Shown here in pieces: positions 55,149 to 63,276 of a stretch of DNA of 64,000 nt. The DNA is from Microbacterium sp. PM5 (GTDB lineage Bacteria > Actinomycetota > Actinomycetes > Actinomycetales > Microbacteriaceae), in NCBI RefSeq assembly GCF_003293595.1, contig NZ_CP022162.1:218346-282345 (forward strand). The letters run 5' to 3'. The translations under genes were made by a program, and so were the position numbers. Position 1 is the stretch's first letter, and the number at the start of each line of letters is the position of its first letter. The notes under the pieces were generated by a model. It was given only the letters and a program-made list of their open reading frames with translations. It made no database searches and was not told the DNA's origin.

Positions 55149-55793
55149 ATGTTCGATGAGTTCCGACGCGAGTTCGGCGCACGACGCGACGTGGTGTCGA
55201 GTGCAGGCCTGCCCTGGCACGATGACGCACTGCTTACGGTGCCCGGATACTCGTCCTTCATGGACGAGTTCGCAGGGGCATCGTTTCGTGGCGGTCTTTA
55301 CCGACTTCATGACGATGAGTCGGGCCCGGCCGCAGCACAGTGGATCTCAGAGATGTTTCCGACGACGGACATCCGCCCCTTCGCCTTCGATTGGCTCGGG
55401 CGTCAGTTCGGCTTCGACGCCGCGGCTGCGGAAGATGCACGTTTCCGATCGGTGCTTCTCGTCGAACCCGGGACGGGAGAGATCCTGACGATCCCCGCGA
55501 CGTTCGACGATTTCCATGACTCAACGCTGCACGAATACGAAGACGCTGCGCTTGCGTCAGCCTTCTTCTTGGAGTGGGTGAATGAGTGCGGGCCTACGCT
55601 GCCGATCAGCCATGACTACTGCGTTGGGTACCGAGTCCCGTTGTTCCTCGGCGGGGCGGATGCTGTGACAAACCTGGAGCTCACAGACATGGCGGTCTAC
55701 TGGGGAGTCACGGGTCAGCTGTGGCTGGCGACGAGAGCGATGCAACCGGGGACTGGACTGGGGAGCGTGAGCATCGGTCGTGGCGACAGCTGA
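55149..55793 (+). CDS. GAD-like/Tdi1-type immunity protein
   Basis: A 214-aa cytoplasmic protein. VPGYSSFMDEFAGASFRGGLYRLH and FDWLGRQFGFD resemble the GAD-like N-terminal domain, and CVGYRVPLFLGGADAVTNLELTDMAVYWGVTGQLW the Tdi1 C-terminal domain, known from immunity to Type VI DNase effectors and from polymorphic-toxin immunity arrays. GTAAGGAGCCTC precedes the ATG. It is the first of a row of same-strand small genes divergent from the RHS fragment. Confidence 0.72.
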   Translation: MFDEFRREFGARRDVVSSAGLPWHDDALLTVPGYSSFMDEFAGASFRGGLYRLHDDESGPAAAQWISEMFPTTDIRPFAFDWLGRQFGFDAAAAEDARFRSVLLVEPGTGEILTIPATFDDFHDSTLHEYEDAALASAFFLEWVNECGPTLPISHDYCVGYRVPLFLGGADAVTNLELTDMAVYWGVTGQLWLATRAMQPGTGLGSVSIGRGDS

Positions 55794-55937
55794 AGGGCAG
55801 AAGCAGCAGCTCGATGCTCGCGCCGTCATCCGAGAAGGAGCGGAGGATCTGTCTGCCCTGCAACGCCGTGAGGGCGCGGATCGCTATCCGGCATCGCCGA
55901 GAGACGGCTCTCGGGACGTGCGGCGTGGAGGCCCACA

Positions 55938-56408
55938 GTGAATCGAACACCCAGGCAGTACACGGCGCACCACGAGCCCATCTGGCGAGAGCGTGCCAAC
56001 TTCATCGTCGTCGCGCCGTTGCCGGAGCAGGACCGACATGAGCAGCTGTGGTGCCGGCAGCTGACCGAATCGACATTCGAGGTCTGCTGCATACCGTTCT
56101 TCCTCTACGACGTCGCGCTCGGAGACGTTGTCGAAACCGAGACGACGTCGGAAGGAGCTTTCAGCGTCCGTCGCGTGACGGAGCATTCGGGGCGTTACGT
56201 CTTCCGCGTGCTCTTCTCTGACCTCTCAGCCGAGACGCAGGCCGAGGTCCAGGACCGTGTGATGGGTCTTGGAGGAGCGGTGGAGCGGGGGACCCCCAAG
56301 CTGATCGCGATCGACGCGGAGAATCAGAGGGTCGCTTCCCGAGTCGCCGATTATCTGCAAACCCAGGAGGCTGACGGCAGGCTCTTCTACGAGACGGGCA
56401 GAGTATGA
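55938..56408 (+). CDS. DUF4265-domain protein
   Basis: A 156-aa protein with the DUF4265 pattern: EQLWCRQLTESTFEVCCIPFFLYDVALGDVV near residues 35-65, SGRYVFRVLF, and a C-terminal segment ENQRVASRVADYLQTQEADGRLFYETG. Such proteins are often found in toxin-immunity neighbourhoods of actinobacteria, with unknown action. A GTG start; the end overlaps the HEAT-repeat gene by 4 bp. Confidence 0.75.
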   Translation: MNRTPRQYTAHHEPIWRERANFIVVAPLPEQDRHEQLWCRQLTESTFEVCCIPFFLYDVALGDVVETETTSEGAFSVRRVTEHSGRYVFRVLFSDLSAETQAEVQDRVMGLGGAVERGTPKLIAIDAENQRVASRVADYLQTQEADGRLFYETGRV

Positions 56409-57055
56409 CCGCGCCAGGAGGTCAAGAGGTGGTGCTGGAAGAGCTCGCCCGCCGTGGATACCACTTCGACTCGCTGGCAAACCTGCGTCGGTCTGGGCTC
56501 CGGTACGTCAGCGCGATCCCCGTGCTTGTACAGGCGCTCGAAGGATCAGATGATGACCGTGTCGCGATGGAGATCGTCCGTGCGCTGAGCGTTCCGTGGG
56601 CGCGACCGACGGCGACCCGCGCGCTCATTCAGTTTTTCCGTCGAGCTGATGTGCCGTCAAATATGGGTGTTCGTTGGGCCGCAGGTAACGCGCTGGAGAC
56701 GTCCTGGGATGACGCGGCTTTCGATGAGTTGGTCGATCTGGCTATGGATGTGCGGTATGGGCGGGGACGAGAGATGATCGTGTTCGGGTTCGCCAAGTCC
56801 AAGCGTCCGGAAGCGAATCAGGTGTTGCTGCGGTTGTTGTCTGATCGTGACGTCAATGGGCATGCCGTGTCGGCGCTTCGGAAGCGAAAGGTGCGGTTGC
56901 CCGCTTCTGTGCTCGACGGACTGCTCCACGATGACCGCACGTGGGTGCGCAGAGAGGCGCAGAAGGTTCTGGAGGCGTACCCGGTTGGCTCCGCTGGGAC
57001 ACGTCAGGTCCGTACTCTGCATTCGAGCAATCTGGACGACGTCAATGCGCCATGA
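56405..57055 (+). CDS. HEAT-repeat protein, copy 1
   Basis: A 216-aa all-helical protein of HEAT/armadillo-like repeats (LRYVSAIPVLVQALEGSDDDRVAMEIVRALS, then NQVLLRLLSDRDVNGHAVSALRKRKVRLPASVL). It is a close paralog of the protein at 58871-59449, with nearly the same DNA over the second half. The overlap of 4 bp with the DUF4265 gene suggests cotranscription. A protein-binding immunity role is inferred from context. Confidence 0.8.
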   Translation: MTAPGGQEVVLEELARRGYHFDSLANLRRSGLRYVSAIPVLVQALEGSDDDRVAMEIVRALSVPWARPTATRALIQFFRRADVPSNMGVRWAAGNALETSWDDAAFDELVDLAMDVRYGRGREMIVFGFAKSKRPEANQVLLRLLSDRDVNGHAVSALRKRKVRLPASVLDGLLHDDRTWVRREAQKVLEAYPVGSAGTRQVRTLHSSNLDDVNAP

Positions 57056-57311
57056 ACCGGAACTCTATGGTCGAATCTGCGGCTACCAGCCGCCGGACCT
57101 TCCGTGGGGAACGAGCGGAGAAGACCCATCCTGGGATATTTGTCCTTGCTGCCGTGTTGAACATGGATACGAGGACTCAACGCCCTCCAGCTCGCTTCGC
57201 TTCCGCGATCGGTGGCTCGCCGCCGGTGCGCCTCTGTTCAAACCCAGGATCGTCGATGACGATCTCGCAGTGCCCGACCGTCTGCACCGCGTGCCTGAGC
57301 AGTATCGGTAG
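57045..57311 (+). CDS. Small CPCC zinc-binding protein
   Basis: An 88-aa protein of the cysteine-rich CPCC type: YGRICGYQPPDLPWGTSGEDPSWDICPCCRVEHGYED, where C-P-C-C and an upstream Cys probably bind zinc. Family members are frequent in toxin-immunity loci. The ATG at 57045 lies inside the end of the HEAT-repeat gene (11-bp overlap). Confidence 0.75.
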   Translation: MRHEPELYGRICGYQPPDLPWGTSGEDPSWDICPCCRVEHGYEDSTPSSSLRFRDRWLAAGAPLFKPRIVDDDLAVPDRLHRVPEQYR

Positions 57312-57389
57312 ATGCCGCCCGTCTCACCCCCGTCATATGGTCGTTTCCCGCGAGATGCGAGGCTGCGTGCCCCTGAAGGAAGTGACCGC

Positions 57390-57578
57390 TTACGGTGCTC
57401 GATGCGCGTGGATCGCTCGAGCAGCCAGGAACGGCTTGATGGAGGAGAGGGCGACAACCACACCGCTCGCTACTCCTGCAAACCCCATGAAGCCCTGCGC
57501 GGCATAGGGCAAGCTGAGGAACGTCAGCATGAGGCCCAGGAGTACGAGCAGAACCCCGCCGATGATGTTCGCCCTCAT
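57390..57578 (-). CDS. Small membrane protein
   Basis: A 62-aa protein with two hydrophobic helices (GGVLLVLLGLMLTFLSL and FAGVASGVVVALSSI) and a basic end. It is the only minus-strand gene in the immunity row, which favours an independent gene. The ribosome site is weak. Function unknown. Confidence 0.5.
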   Translation of the reverse strand: MRANIIGGVLLVLLGLMLTFLSLPYAAQGFMGFAGVASGVVVALSSIKPFLAARAIHAHRAP

Positions 57579-57720
57579 GATCCGACTCTACTGACGCCGC
57601 GCAGAGGAGTTCCGGAGGTCGGTGCGCCAGCTGGGGGCGTCTTGTGACGTAGTCAGACGGGTCGGCATACTGGACCGACGTCCATTACTCGACGTTCGTG
57701 ACTATTCGAGGGGCCATGGA

Positions 57721-58257
57721 GTGACAAGCCTTGTGGAACCTCTGCGGGCGGGGATGGGGAGCGCCTTTGTGCTGCTTGCCGGGAGACGAAACGAGATCGC
57801 CACGGCCCGGTGGAAGTGGAGCACGGGGCTGGGAGTTGCGGTGCGCGTTGTGCGCGGGCGGAAGATGAGGGACGCGGCGGGCGTATTCGACGAGTTCGCG
57901 GCTGCTCTGCAGTTCCCCACCTACTTCGGAGAGAACAGGGATGCGTTCGACGAGTGCATCAGTGAAGCGGACGAGTTCTCTCGTGACGTTGGGCTCGTCG
58001 TTCTCCTGACTGAGCCGGATCAAGTGCTGGCGGATGAGTCGCCGGCGTCTCTGAAGTGGCTGGTGTCATCGCTCGAGCACGCTGCGCTGGAGTGGGGAAC
58101 ACCGATCGCCTTGGGGGAATGGTGGGACCGCCCGGCTGTTCCCTTCCATGTCGTTCTTGCCGGCGAAGGCCCCACGACCGCGGCATCGATTGCACGCTGG
58201 GAAGCGGCCGGCCTCTCGGATCTCGGCACGGTGGACGCCGACGGAACGATCGGCTAG
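57721..58257 (+). CDS. Barstar-like RNase inhibitor
   Basis: A 178-aa protein with the barstar pattern: VFDEFAAALQFPTYFGENRDAFDECISEADE (about residues 60-90), the acidic helix that plugs the barnase active site, then VVLLTEPDQVL. An N-terminal extension of ~50 residues precedes it. The GTG at 57721 follows GAGGGG. A barnase-type toxin is not seen in the window, so this is an orphan immunity gene. Confidence 0.82.
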   Translation: MTSLVEPLRAGMGSAFVLLAGRRNEIATARWKWSTGLGVAVRVVRGRKMRDAAGVFDEFAAALQFPTYFGENRDAFDECISEADEFSRDVGLVVLLTEPDQVLADESPASLKWLVSSLEHAALEWGTPIALGEWWDRPAVPFHVVLAGEGPTTAASIARWEAAGLSDLGTVDADGTIG

Positions 58258-58266
58258 TTTCTGGCA

Positions 58267-58809
58267 GTGATTCCTCTTGCAGACGTGCTACGCCCTCACG
58301 GCGTTGATCTAGCGGGATTGCCGGCCGCCGAGGCCGATCCCTTCGCTCAGGAAGGTGCCCTACAGGAAGCACAGCTCTTGTCCGTCCGGTTCGATGCCGT
58401 GACGGGTGTTGCCGGGCTCCTTTTCGAGATGCGCCCGTCGTTGCAGGTCCGGGATGCGAACACAGGTGTGCTTGTGGCACGGCGTGTTCGAGAGCTTTCA
58501 TGGTCGAGCCCAGCGCGAAGCGGTGGGCTGTCGGCCTGGCCGGTCGGGAGTTCCACCACCCATCGTCGCGCCGGGATGGTGCGATTCGAGCTCGATATGT
58601 GGCCGGCGCCCGGGGCATCTCTCTCCTTCGAGGCGTCGGACGCCGACTTCTTCCTCGGCAGGGTCCCAGGGCTCACGGCTGCGCCGCCTGACTACACAGA
58701 GGTGTCGCCAAAGGAGGCGGACGGTCGGATCGCCGATTGGAACTCGAGCTTCGTGCCCGTCGGGCTTTCACGATGTCTCCCGATCCCGCCCGATGCTCGC
58801 GTCGGGTAG
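58267..58809 (+). CDS. Hypothetical protein in the immunity array
   Basis: A 180-aa soluble protein with an alternating strand pattern (LLSVRFDAVTGVAGLLFEMRPSLQV, MVRFELDMWPAPGASLSFEASDADFFLG). GTG start, 9 bp after the barstar-like gene. No family recognised. Immunity or housekeeping of the array is possible by position only. Confidence 0.65.
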   Translation: MIPLADVLRPHGVDLAGLPAAEADPFAQEGALQEAQLLSVRFDAVTGVAGLLFEMRPSLQVRDANTGVLVARRVRELSWSSPARSGGLSAWPVGSSTTHRRAGMVRFELDMWPAPGASLSFEASDADFFLGRVPGLTAAPPDYTEVSPKEADGRIADWNSSFVPVGLSRCLPIPPDARVG

Positions 58810-58870
58810 GCCGGGAGTTCCGGCCCTGCAGGAGTCGATTTCTCGGCACGATCGATCGGTTCACGCCGCC

Positions 58871-59449
58871 ATGAATGTCGTTCACCCATCCAGCGAAGAG
58901 TCGATCCTCTCGCAGCTCGCGACCCTCGGCTACGCATCCTCGTCGTTGGCTGATTTGCGACGTTCTGGCATCCGATACGTGAGCGCCATCCCCGTGTTGG
59001 TGGATGCTCTGGAACGAGAGACGGATGATCGCGAAGCAGAGGAGATCGTCCGCGCACTGAGTGTGCCATGGGCGAAGCCGGTCGCTATTCCGGCGCTCAT
59101 TCGGTTCTTCCGGCGCGCATCTGACCCAACCAACCTGGGAGCACGGTGGGCTACAGGGAGCGCTCTGGAGATCATTTGGGACGATGCGTACTTCGACGAG
59201 CTGGTCGATCTGGCGACGGATGTGCGGTATAGGCGGGGACGAGAGATGGTTGTGCTCGGGTTCGCCAAGTCGAAGCATCCGGAGGCGAATCAGGTCTTGT
59301 TGGGGTTGTTGGCGGATCGTGACGTCAATGGGCACGCCGTGTCGGCGCTCCGGAAGCGAAAGGTGCGGTTGCCCGCTTCGGTGCTCGGCGGACTTCTCCG
59401 GGATGACCGCACGTGGGTACGCAAAGAGGCGCAGAAGGTTCTCGAGTAG
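58871..59449 (+). CDS. HEAT-repeat protein, copy 2
   Basis: A 192-aa paralog of the protein at 56405-57055, with the same repeats (GIRYVSAIPVLVDALERETDDREAEEIVRALS, HAVSALRKRKVRLPASVLGGLL) and nearly identical DNA in the second half; it ends at VLE, earlier than copy 1. The first ~20 residues differ. The ATG is at 58871. This duplication suggests expansion by unequal recombination within the array. Confidence 0.8.
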   Translation: MNVVHPSSEESILSQLATLGYASSSLADLRRSGIRYVSAIPVLVDALERETDDREAEEIVRALSVPWAKPVAIPALIRFFRRASDPTNLGARWATGSALEIIWDDAYFDELVDLATDVRYRRGREMVVLGFAKSKHPEANQVLLGLLADRDVNGHAVSALRKRKVRLPASVLGGLLRDDRTWVRKEAQKVLE

Positions 59450-59550
59450 GCGATCGTCGGCTTCGTAGCGGCGATGGTGATCGCCCGCCGTGCGATGCGA
59501 TAGCGAGGCCCCTCAGCGTTGCCTGAGCGCACCGGGTGCGCGAACTCGAT

Positions 59551-59688
59551 TCAGCCGAGGCTGACCGACTGATAGTAGGCGACGGCTGCCCAGACGAGCA
59601 CGCCCACGCCGATCATCAGAGTGCCGACGCCGACGAACTGCCAGATGACGAGTCGGCGCTCGGGGGCGGGGAGGTCGCGAAAGGCCAT
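59551..59688 (-). CDS. 45-aa single-pass membrane protein
   Basis: A short protein with a polar start (MAFRDLPAPERRLVIWQ) and one TM helix (FVGVGTLMIGVGVLVWAAVAYY). The start chosen gives the best-formed N-terminus; longer starts are possible. It lies at the return to core-like sequence after the accessory region. Confidence 0.6.
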   Translation of the reverse strand: MAFRDLPAPERRLVIWQFVGVGTLMIGVGVLVWAAVAYYQSVSLG

Positions 59689-59789
59689 GCGGTGATCGTA
59701 GCGAGTCCGCTGCGTCCATCGCGTGTCCATCGCGTTATCCACGGCGATGCGCTCGGCATCCGCCGGCTCGCACCCCTAGATTCGATTCC

Positions 59790-59861
59790 GTGGACGAGCA
59801 CGAGCCGCGTACCGAACCCGACACCGTCACCGAAGCGATCTGCATTCTGGGCTACGACTGA
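59790..59861 (+). CDS. 23-aa leaderless peptide (candidate)
   Basis: GTG at 59790 and TGA at 59859-59861 give an acidic 23-residue peptide ending AICILGYD. A TAGATT box lies 7 bp before the GTG, the correct distance for a leaderless transcript starting at the first base of the GTG. No homolog is recalled. It could be chance, a regulatory peptide or a leader. Confidence 0.35.
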   Translation: MDEHEPRTEPDTVTEAICILGYD

Positions 59862-59904
59862 CCGATCGGCTCCTCTCCCACGCGCCCGGCTAGGCTGAGG
59901 AGTC

Positions 59905-60858
59905 GTGACCGCACCGACGACGCCCCGGCTTCCCGCCGGTGTGGCTCTCGGTGGTGCCGTGCTGGTCGGCGTGCTGACGGCGCTCCAAGCCCGCATCAAC
60001 GGGCAACTCGGTCTGCGCATCGGTGACGGGCTCGTCGCCGCGGTCATCTCCTTCGGGTCGGGCCTCCTGGTGCTGGCTGTGGTGTCGGCGCTGCTGCCGA
60101 CGGGCCGCCGAGGTTTCGGCGCTCTGGTCGCCGGCATCCGGGCGCGCACGATCCCGTGGTGGATGCTGGCAGGCGGCCTCGCCGGAGCGCTCACCGTCGC
60201 AACGCAAGGCCTCGCCGTCGCCGTGATCGGCGTTTCCCTGTTCACTGTCGGGGTCGTGGCCGGACAGACACTGAACGGCCTGGTGCTCGACCGCGTCGGC
60301 TACGGCCCGGCGGGCGTCGTCGCGGTCACCATGCCACGCATCGCGGGCGGCGCGCTGGCCCTCATCGCCGTCGGTATCTCGTTGCAGGGCGGCGTGGTGG
60401 AGCGCGTGCCCTTGTGGATGCTGGTGCTGCCCTTTCTGGCCGGTGTCGGCATCGCGTGGCAGCAGGCGACAAACGGGCGGCTGCGCCAGCGCGTCGGGAC
60501 GCCGTTGACCGCGACCTTCGTCAATTTCTTCGGTGGAACGGTGGTCCTCGCCATCGCGGCCATCGTTCACGTCGCCGTCGTCGGCGCGCCCCGCGCACTG
60601 CCGACCGAGGCGTGGCTCTACCTCGGCGGCGTGGTCGGAGTGATCTACATCTTCCTGTCGGCGGCGCTCGTCGCCCACACCGGCGTTCTGCTGCTCGGCC
60701 TCGGCGTCGTGGTCGGCCAGCTCGCCACTGCATTCGCCCTCGATGCCGTGTGGCCCGCCGATGCCGGGCCCGGCTGGGGAACCGAACTGTTGATGGTCGT
60801 GGTGGCCGCAAGCTCGGTCATCGTCGCCCTCGCCCCCTGGCGGCGACAGCGACACTGA
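59905..60858 (+). CDS. DMT-superfamily transporter, tandem DUF606 (YdcZ-like)
   Basis: A 317-aa membrane protein with ten TM helices in two DUF606 repeats; the repeat opening LTALQARINGQLGLRIGDGLVAAVISFGSG recurs as GIAWQQATNGRLRQRVGTPLTATFVNFFGG. Such proteins are presumed exporters or small-molecule transporters of unknown substrate. GTG start, 43 bp after the small peptide. Confidence 0.88.
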   Translation: MTAPTTPRLPAGVALGGAVLVGVLTALQARINGQLGLRIGDGLVAAVISFGSGLLVLAVVSALLPTGRRGFGALVAGIRARTIPWWMLAGGLAGALTVATQGLAVAVIGVSLFTVGVVAGQTLNGLVLDRVGYGPAGVVAVTMPRIAGGALALIAVGISLQGGVVERVPLWMLVLPFLAGVGIAWQQATNGRLRQRVGTPLTATFVNFFGGTVVLAIAAIVHVAVVGAPRALPTEAWLYLGGVVGVIYIFLSAALVAHTGVLLLGLGVVVGQLATAFALDAVWPADAGPGWGTELLMVVVAASSVIVALAPWRRQRH

Positions 60859-60875
60859 TCGGCCGCCAGGGCCCG

Positions 60876-61502
60876 TCAGCTCTTCTTCTTGTCTTTCTTC
60901 GCGCCGGTCGTCGTCGCCCCGCCGTCCTTGTCCGCCGCCTTCGCGGAGGCGGGCATGCGGCTCAGATGTGCGCGCGGATCGACGCTCTTGCGCCGGCCGG
61001 GACGTGCGCCGCTGGGCTTGCCGCCGACATACAGCCAGCCGAGCAGTTCCTCGTCCTTCGTGAGTCCGTGCGCCTTGGCGACCGCCTTGGCTCGCGTGTA
61101 ATGACCGGTGCGCCAGATGACGCCCCAGCCCGCCTCATCCAGCAGGAGGCTGAGCACATGGGCGACGCCCGAGGCAACCGCCTCCTGCTCCCAGCGCGGA
61201 ACCTTCTCGCTCTTGCGGTAGCTGGCGACCACGGCGAGGAGCAGCGGGGCGCGCAGAGGCTTCGTCGACGGCTTGTCGTCGCCCTCGGCCTTGGCGATCG
61301 CGGCGCCGAGCGTCGCCCGGTCATCTCCGCGCAGCTCGATCACACGCCACGGTCGCAGCGAGGAGTGGTCAGCGACCCGCCCCGCTGCCGCGATCAGGGT
61401 GAGAAGCTCGGCGCGGGCGGGCGCGGCATCCGTCACCTTCGACCAGGAGCGACGGTTTCGCACCGCCGCCAGTGCGGGATAATCCGTGACCGTCTCGATC
61501 AC
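60876..61502 (-). CDS. Nitroreductase-family protein
   Basis: A 208-aa FMN-dependent nitroreductase-like protein. The N-terminus RRSWSKVTDAAP corresponds to the family's RRSxR start, DHSSLRPWRVIELRG to the FMN-contacting S-x-x-x-P-W block, and GWGVIWRTGHY to the dimer region. The Lys-rich end is disordered. The GTG start overlaps the msrB stop by 4 bp, so the two are coupled; a role in oxidative stress is plausible. Confidence 0.85.
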   Translation of the reverse strand: MIETVTDYPALAAVRNRRSWSKVTDAAPARAELLTLIAAAGRVADHSSLRPWRVIELRGDDRATLGAAIAKAEGDDKPSTKPLRAPLLLAVVASYRKSEKVPRWEQEAVASGVAHVLSLLLDEAGWGVIWRTGHYTRAKAVAKAHGLTKDEELLGWLYVGGKPSGARPGRRKSVDPRAHLSRMPASAKAADKDGGATTTGAKKDKKKS

Positions 61503-61915
61503 GACGCGTCCGCCTCCGGGGCCGGGGTGAACGACAGTGACAGCGAGTTCATGCAGTACCGGTCGCCGGTGGGCGTGCCGAAGCCGTCGGGGAAGACATG
61601 TCCGAGATGCGAGCCGCAGTTCGCGCAGCGCACCTCGGTGCGGACCATGCCGTGGCTGCGGTCTTCGATCAGCTCGACGGCCTCGGGGCGCACCGACTCG
61701 TAGAAGCTCGGCCACCCGCAGTGCGAGTCGAACTTCGTTCCACTCTGGAACAGTTCGGCGCCGCAGGCGGCGCACGTGTAGAGACCGGCGCGGCTCTCGT
61801 CGAGCAGCTCGCCGGTCCAGGCGCGCTCGGTACCCGCCTGGCGGAGCACCGCGTACTGTTCGGCGGTGAGTTCCGAACGCCACTCGTCGTCGGTCTTGGT
61901 CACGCGGTAGGTCAT
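61499..61915 (-). CDS. msrB: Peptide methionine-(R)-S-oxide reductase MsrB
   Basis: A 138-aa enzyme that reduces methionine-R-sulfoxide in proteins. Zinc ligands are in CAAC (about residue 47) and CANC (~96), substrate residues in HCGWPSF, and the catalytic Cys in RYCMNSLSL near the C-terminus. The resolving Cys is not obvious, so thioredoxin may act directly. It is the first gene of the msrB-nitroreductase pair. Confidence 0.95.
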   Translation of the reverse strand: MTYRVTKTDDEWRSELTAEQYAVLRQAGTERAWTGELLDESRAGLYTCAACGAELFQSGTKFDSHCGWPSFYESVRPEAVELIEDRSHGMVRTEVRCANCGSHLGHVFPDGFGTPTGDRYCMNSLSLSFTPAPEADAS

Positions 61916-61989
61916 GTCTGGCTCCTTACTCCACCCACCATTCAACCCGACGCAGGCCGCGGTCGGCTCGGCCCGCGAGAATGTCACCC

Positions 61990-62979
61990 ATGAGTTCCCT
62001 CCCAGAATCGGTGTCGGCCCGCTATGGCCGGTTCGCCCGCGAGGAGGCTCCCGGACGTTCCGCGCTGTACGGCGAGTGGGCCGCCGGAGTCGCGGCGGAT
62101 GCCGAGGCGCAGGAGGTGCTCGGTCGGATCGCGCCTTCTCATCGTCAGCCCCCGCTCGTCTTCGCCGCCGCTCGGATGCTCGGATCCGGCGAAGGCGGGT
62201 ACCGCGAGTGGCGGCAATGGGTGCTCGCCCACGGCGACGAGCTGGTCGCGGAATGCGGGGCGCGCTCTCTGCAGACCAACGAACCCCTCCGGTGCGCCGC
62301 CCTGCTGCCCGCGCTTGCGGGCATCGACGGGCCGATCGCGCTGCTCGAGGTCGGAGCGAGCGCGGGACTGTGCCTCTACCCCGACCGCTACTCGTACCGG
62401 TATCGAGGCGTCGCCGGCGAGATCGTGCTCGATCCCCCCGACGGGGCGTCGTCGGTCGTGCTCGAGAGCGAGCTGCGCGGTCAGCACGTGCCCCCGTTGC
62501 GGCATCCGGAGATCGTCTGGCGGGCGGGCATCGATCTCGCGCCACTGGATCCGGCCGACCCCGCCACCGAGGCGTGGTTGACGGCTCTCGTCTGGCCGGG
62601 CGAGACCGGACGCGCGGATCGGGTGCGTTCCGCGCTGCGCATCGCGGCGGCGGACCCGCCCCTCATGTTCGCGGGAGACGGCGTCGAACAGCTCGCCCGC
62701 GCGGCCGCGGCGGCGCCGCGGGAGACGACACTCGTCGTTCAGACGCCGGGTGTCCTGGCCCATCTCGGATGGCATGCGCGACACGCGTTGATCGAGGCGG
62801 CATCCGCCGCAGGACGATGGATCACCCTCGATGCCCCCGCTCTCCACGAGGGCTGGCGCGGTGGCGCGCCGGCGACGTGTGCGGCGGAGGGCTTCGCGCT
62901 CGCACGAGACGGCATCGTCCTCGGCCGTGCCGATCCTCTTGGGCGATGGCTGGAGTGGCATCCCGGCGGGTGCGGCTGA
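61990..62979 (+). CDS. DUF2332 protein
   Basis: A 329-aa cytoplasmic protein of the DUF2332 family, widespread in actinobacteria and without known activity. Recognisable blocks are LQTNEPLRCAALLPAL, LLEVGASAGLCLYPDRYSY (a glycine-rich motif like that of SAM-binding proteins) and the end GRADPLGRWLEWHPGG. A methyltransferase-like fold is likely but no substrate is known. An ATG three codons upstream is also possible. Confidence 0.85.
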   Translation: MSSLPESVSARYGRFAREEAPGRSALYGEWAAGVAADAEAQEVLGRIAPSHRQPPLVFAAARMLGSGEGGYREWRQWVLAHGDELVAECGARSLQTNEPLRCAALLPALAGIDGPIALLEVGASAGLCLYPDRYSYRYRGVAGEIVLDPPDGASSVVLESELRGQHVPPLRHPEIVWRAGIDLAPLDPADPATEAWLTALVWPGETGRADRVRSALRIAAADPPLMFAGDGVEQLARAAAAAPRETTLVVQTPGVLAHLGWHARHALIEAASAAGRWITLDAPALHEGWRGGAPATCAAEGFALARDGIVLGRADPLGRWLEWHPGGCG

Positions 62980-62997
62980 CGGGGTTAGCGTGAGGAC

Positions 62998-63267
62998 GTG
63001 CCCCTCTCCGACCGCGATCGTCTCCTCCTCGACTTCGAGTCGCGGTGGATCGCACACGACGCCGTGAAGGAGGAGGCCATCCGCGCCGAACTCGACCTGG
63101 CGCCGGCCCGGTACTACCAGCTGCTCGCCCGCATCATCGATCAACCGGATGCCGCGGCGCACGACGCCATGCTGGTGCACCGTCTGCGCCGGCTCCGCGA
63201 CGCGCGCGAGAGCGAGCGCGAGGGACGCGCGGCCGTTCCCGCCGTCCGCACGGGAACAGGCCGATAG
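62998..63267 (+). CDS. DUF3263 protein
   Basis: An 89-aa actinobacterial protein with the DUF3263 pattern LLLDFESRWIAHDAVKEEAIRAELDLAPARYYQLL, a helix-turn-helix-like segment typical of a small DNA-binding protein, and a charged C-terminus. The GTG start has no ribosome site and a TTAGCGT element just upstream, so it may be leaderless. It is followed by the LytR_C gene after 9 bp, a conserved pair. Confidence 0.85.
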   Translation: MPLSDRDRLLLDFESRWIAHDAVKEEAIRAELDLAPARYYQLLARIIDQPDAAAHDAMLVHRLRRLRDARESEREGRAAVPAVRTGTGR

Positions 63268-63276
63268 CATTCTGGG

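Noticed and set aside
54711..55310. A 199-codon minus-strand protein upstream of the RHS fragment
   Set aside because: It is in a different frame from the RHS core, Arg/Ser-rich, and without motifs.
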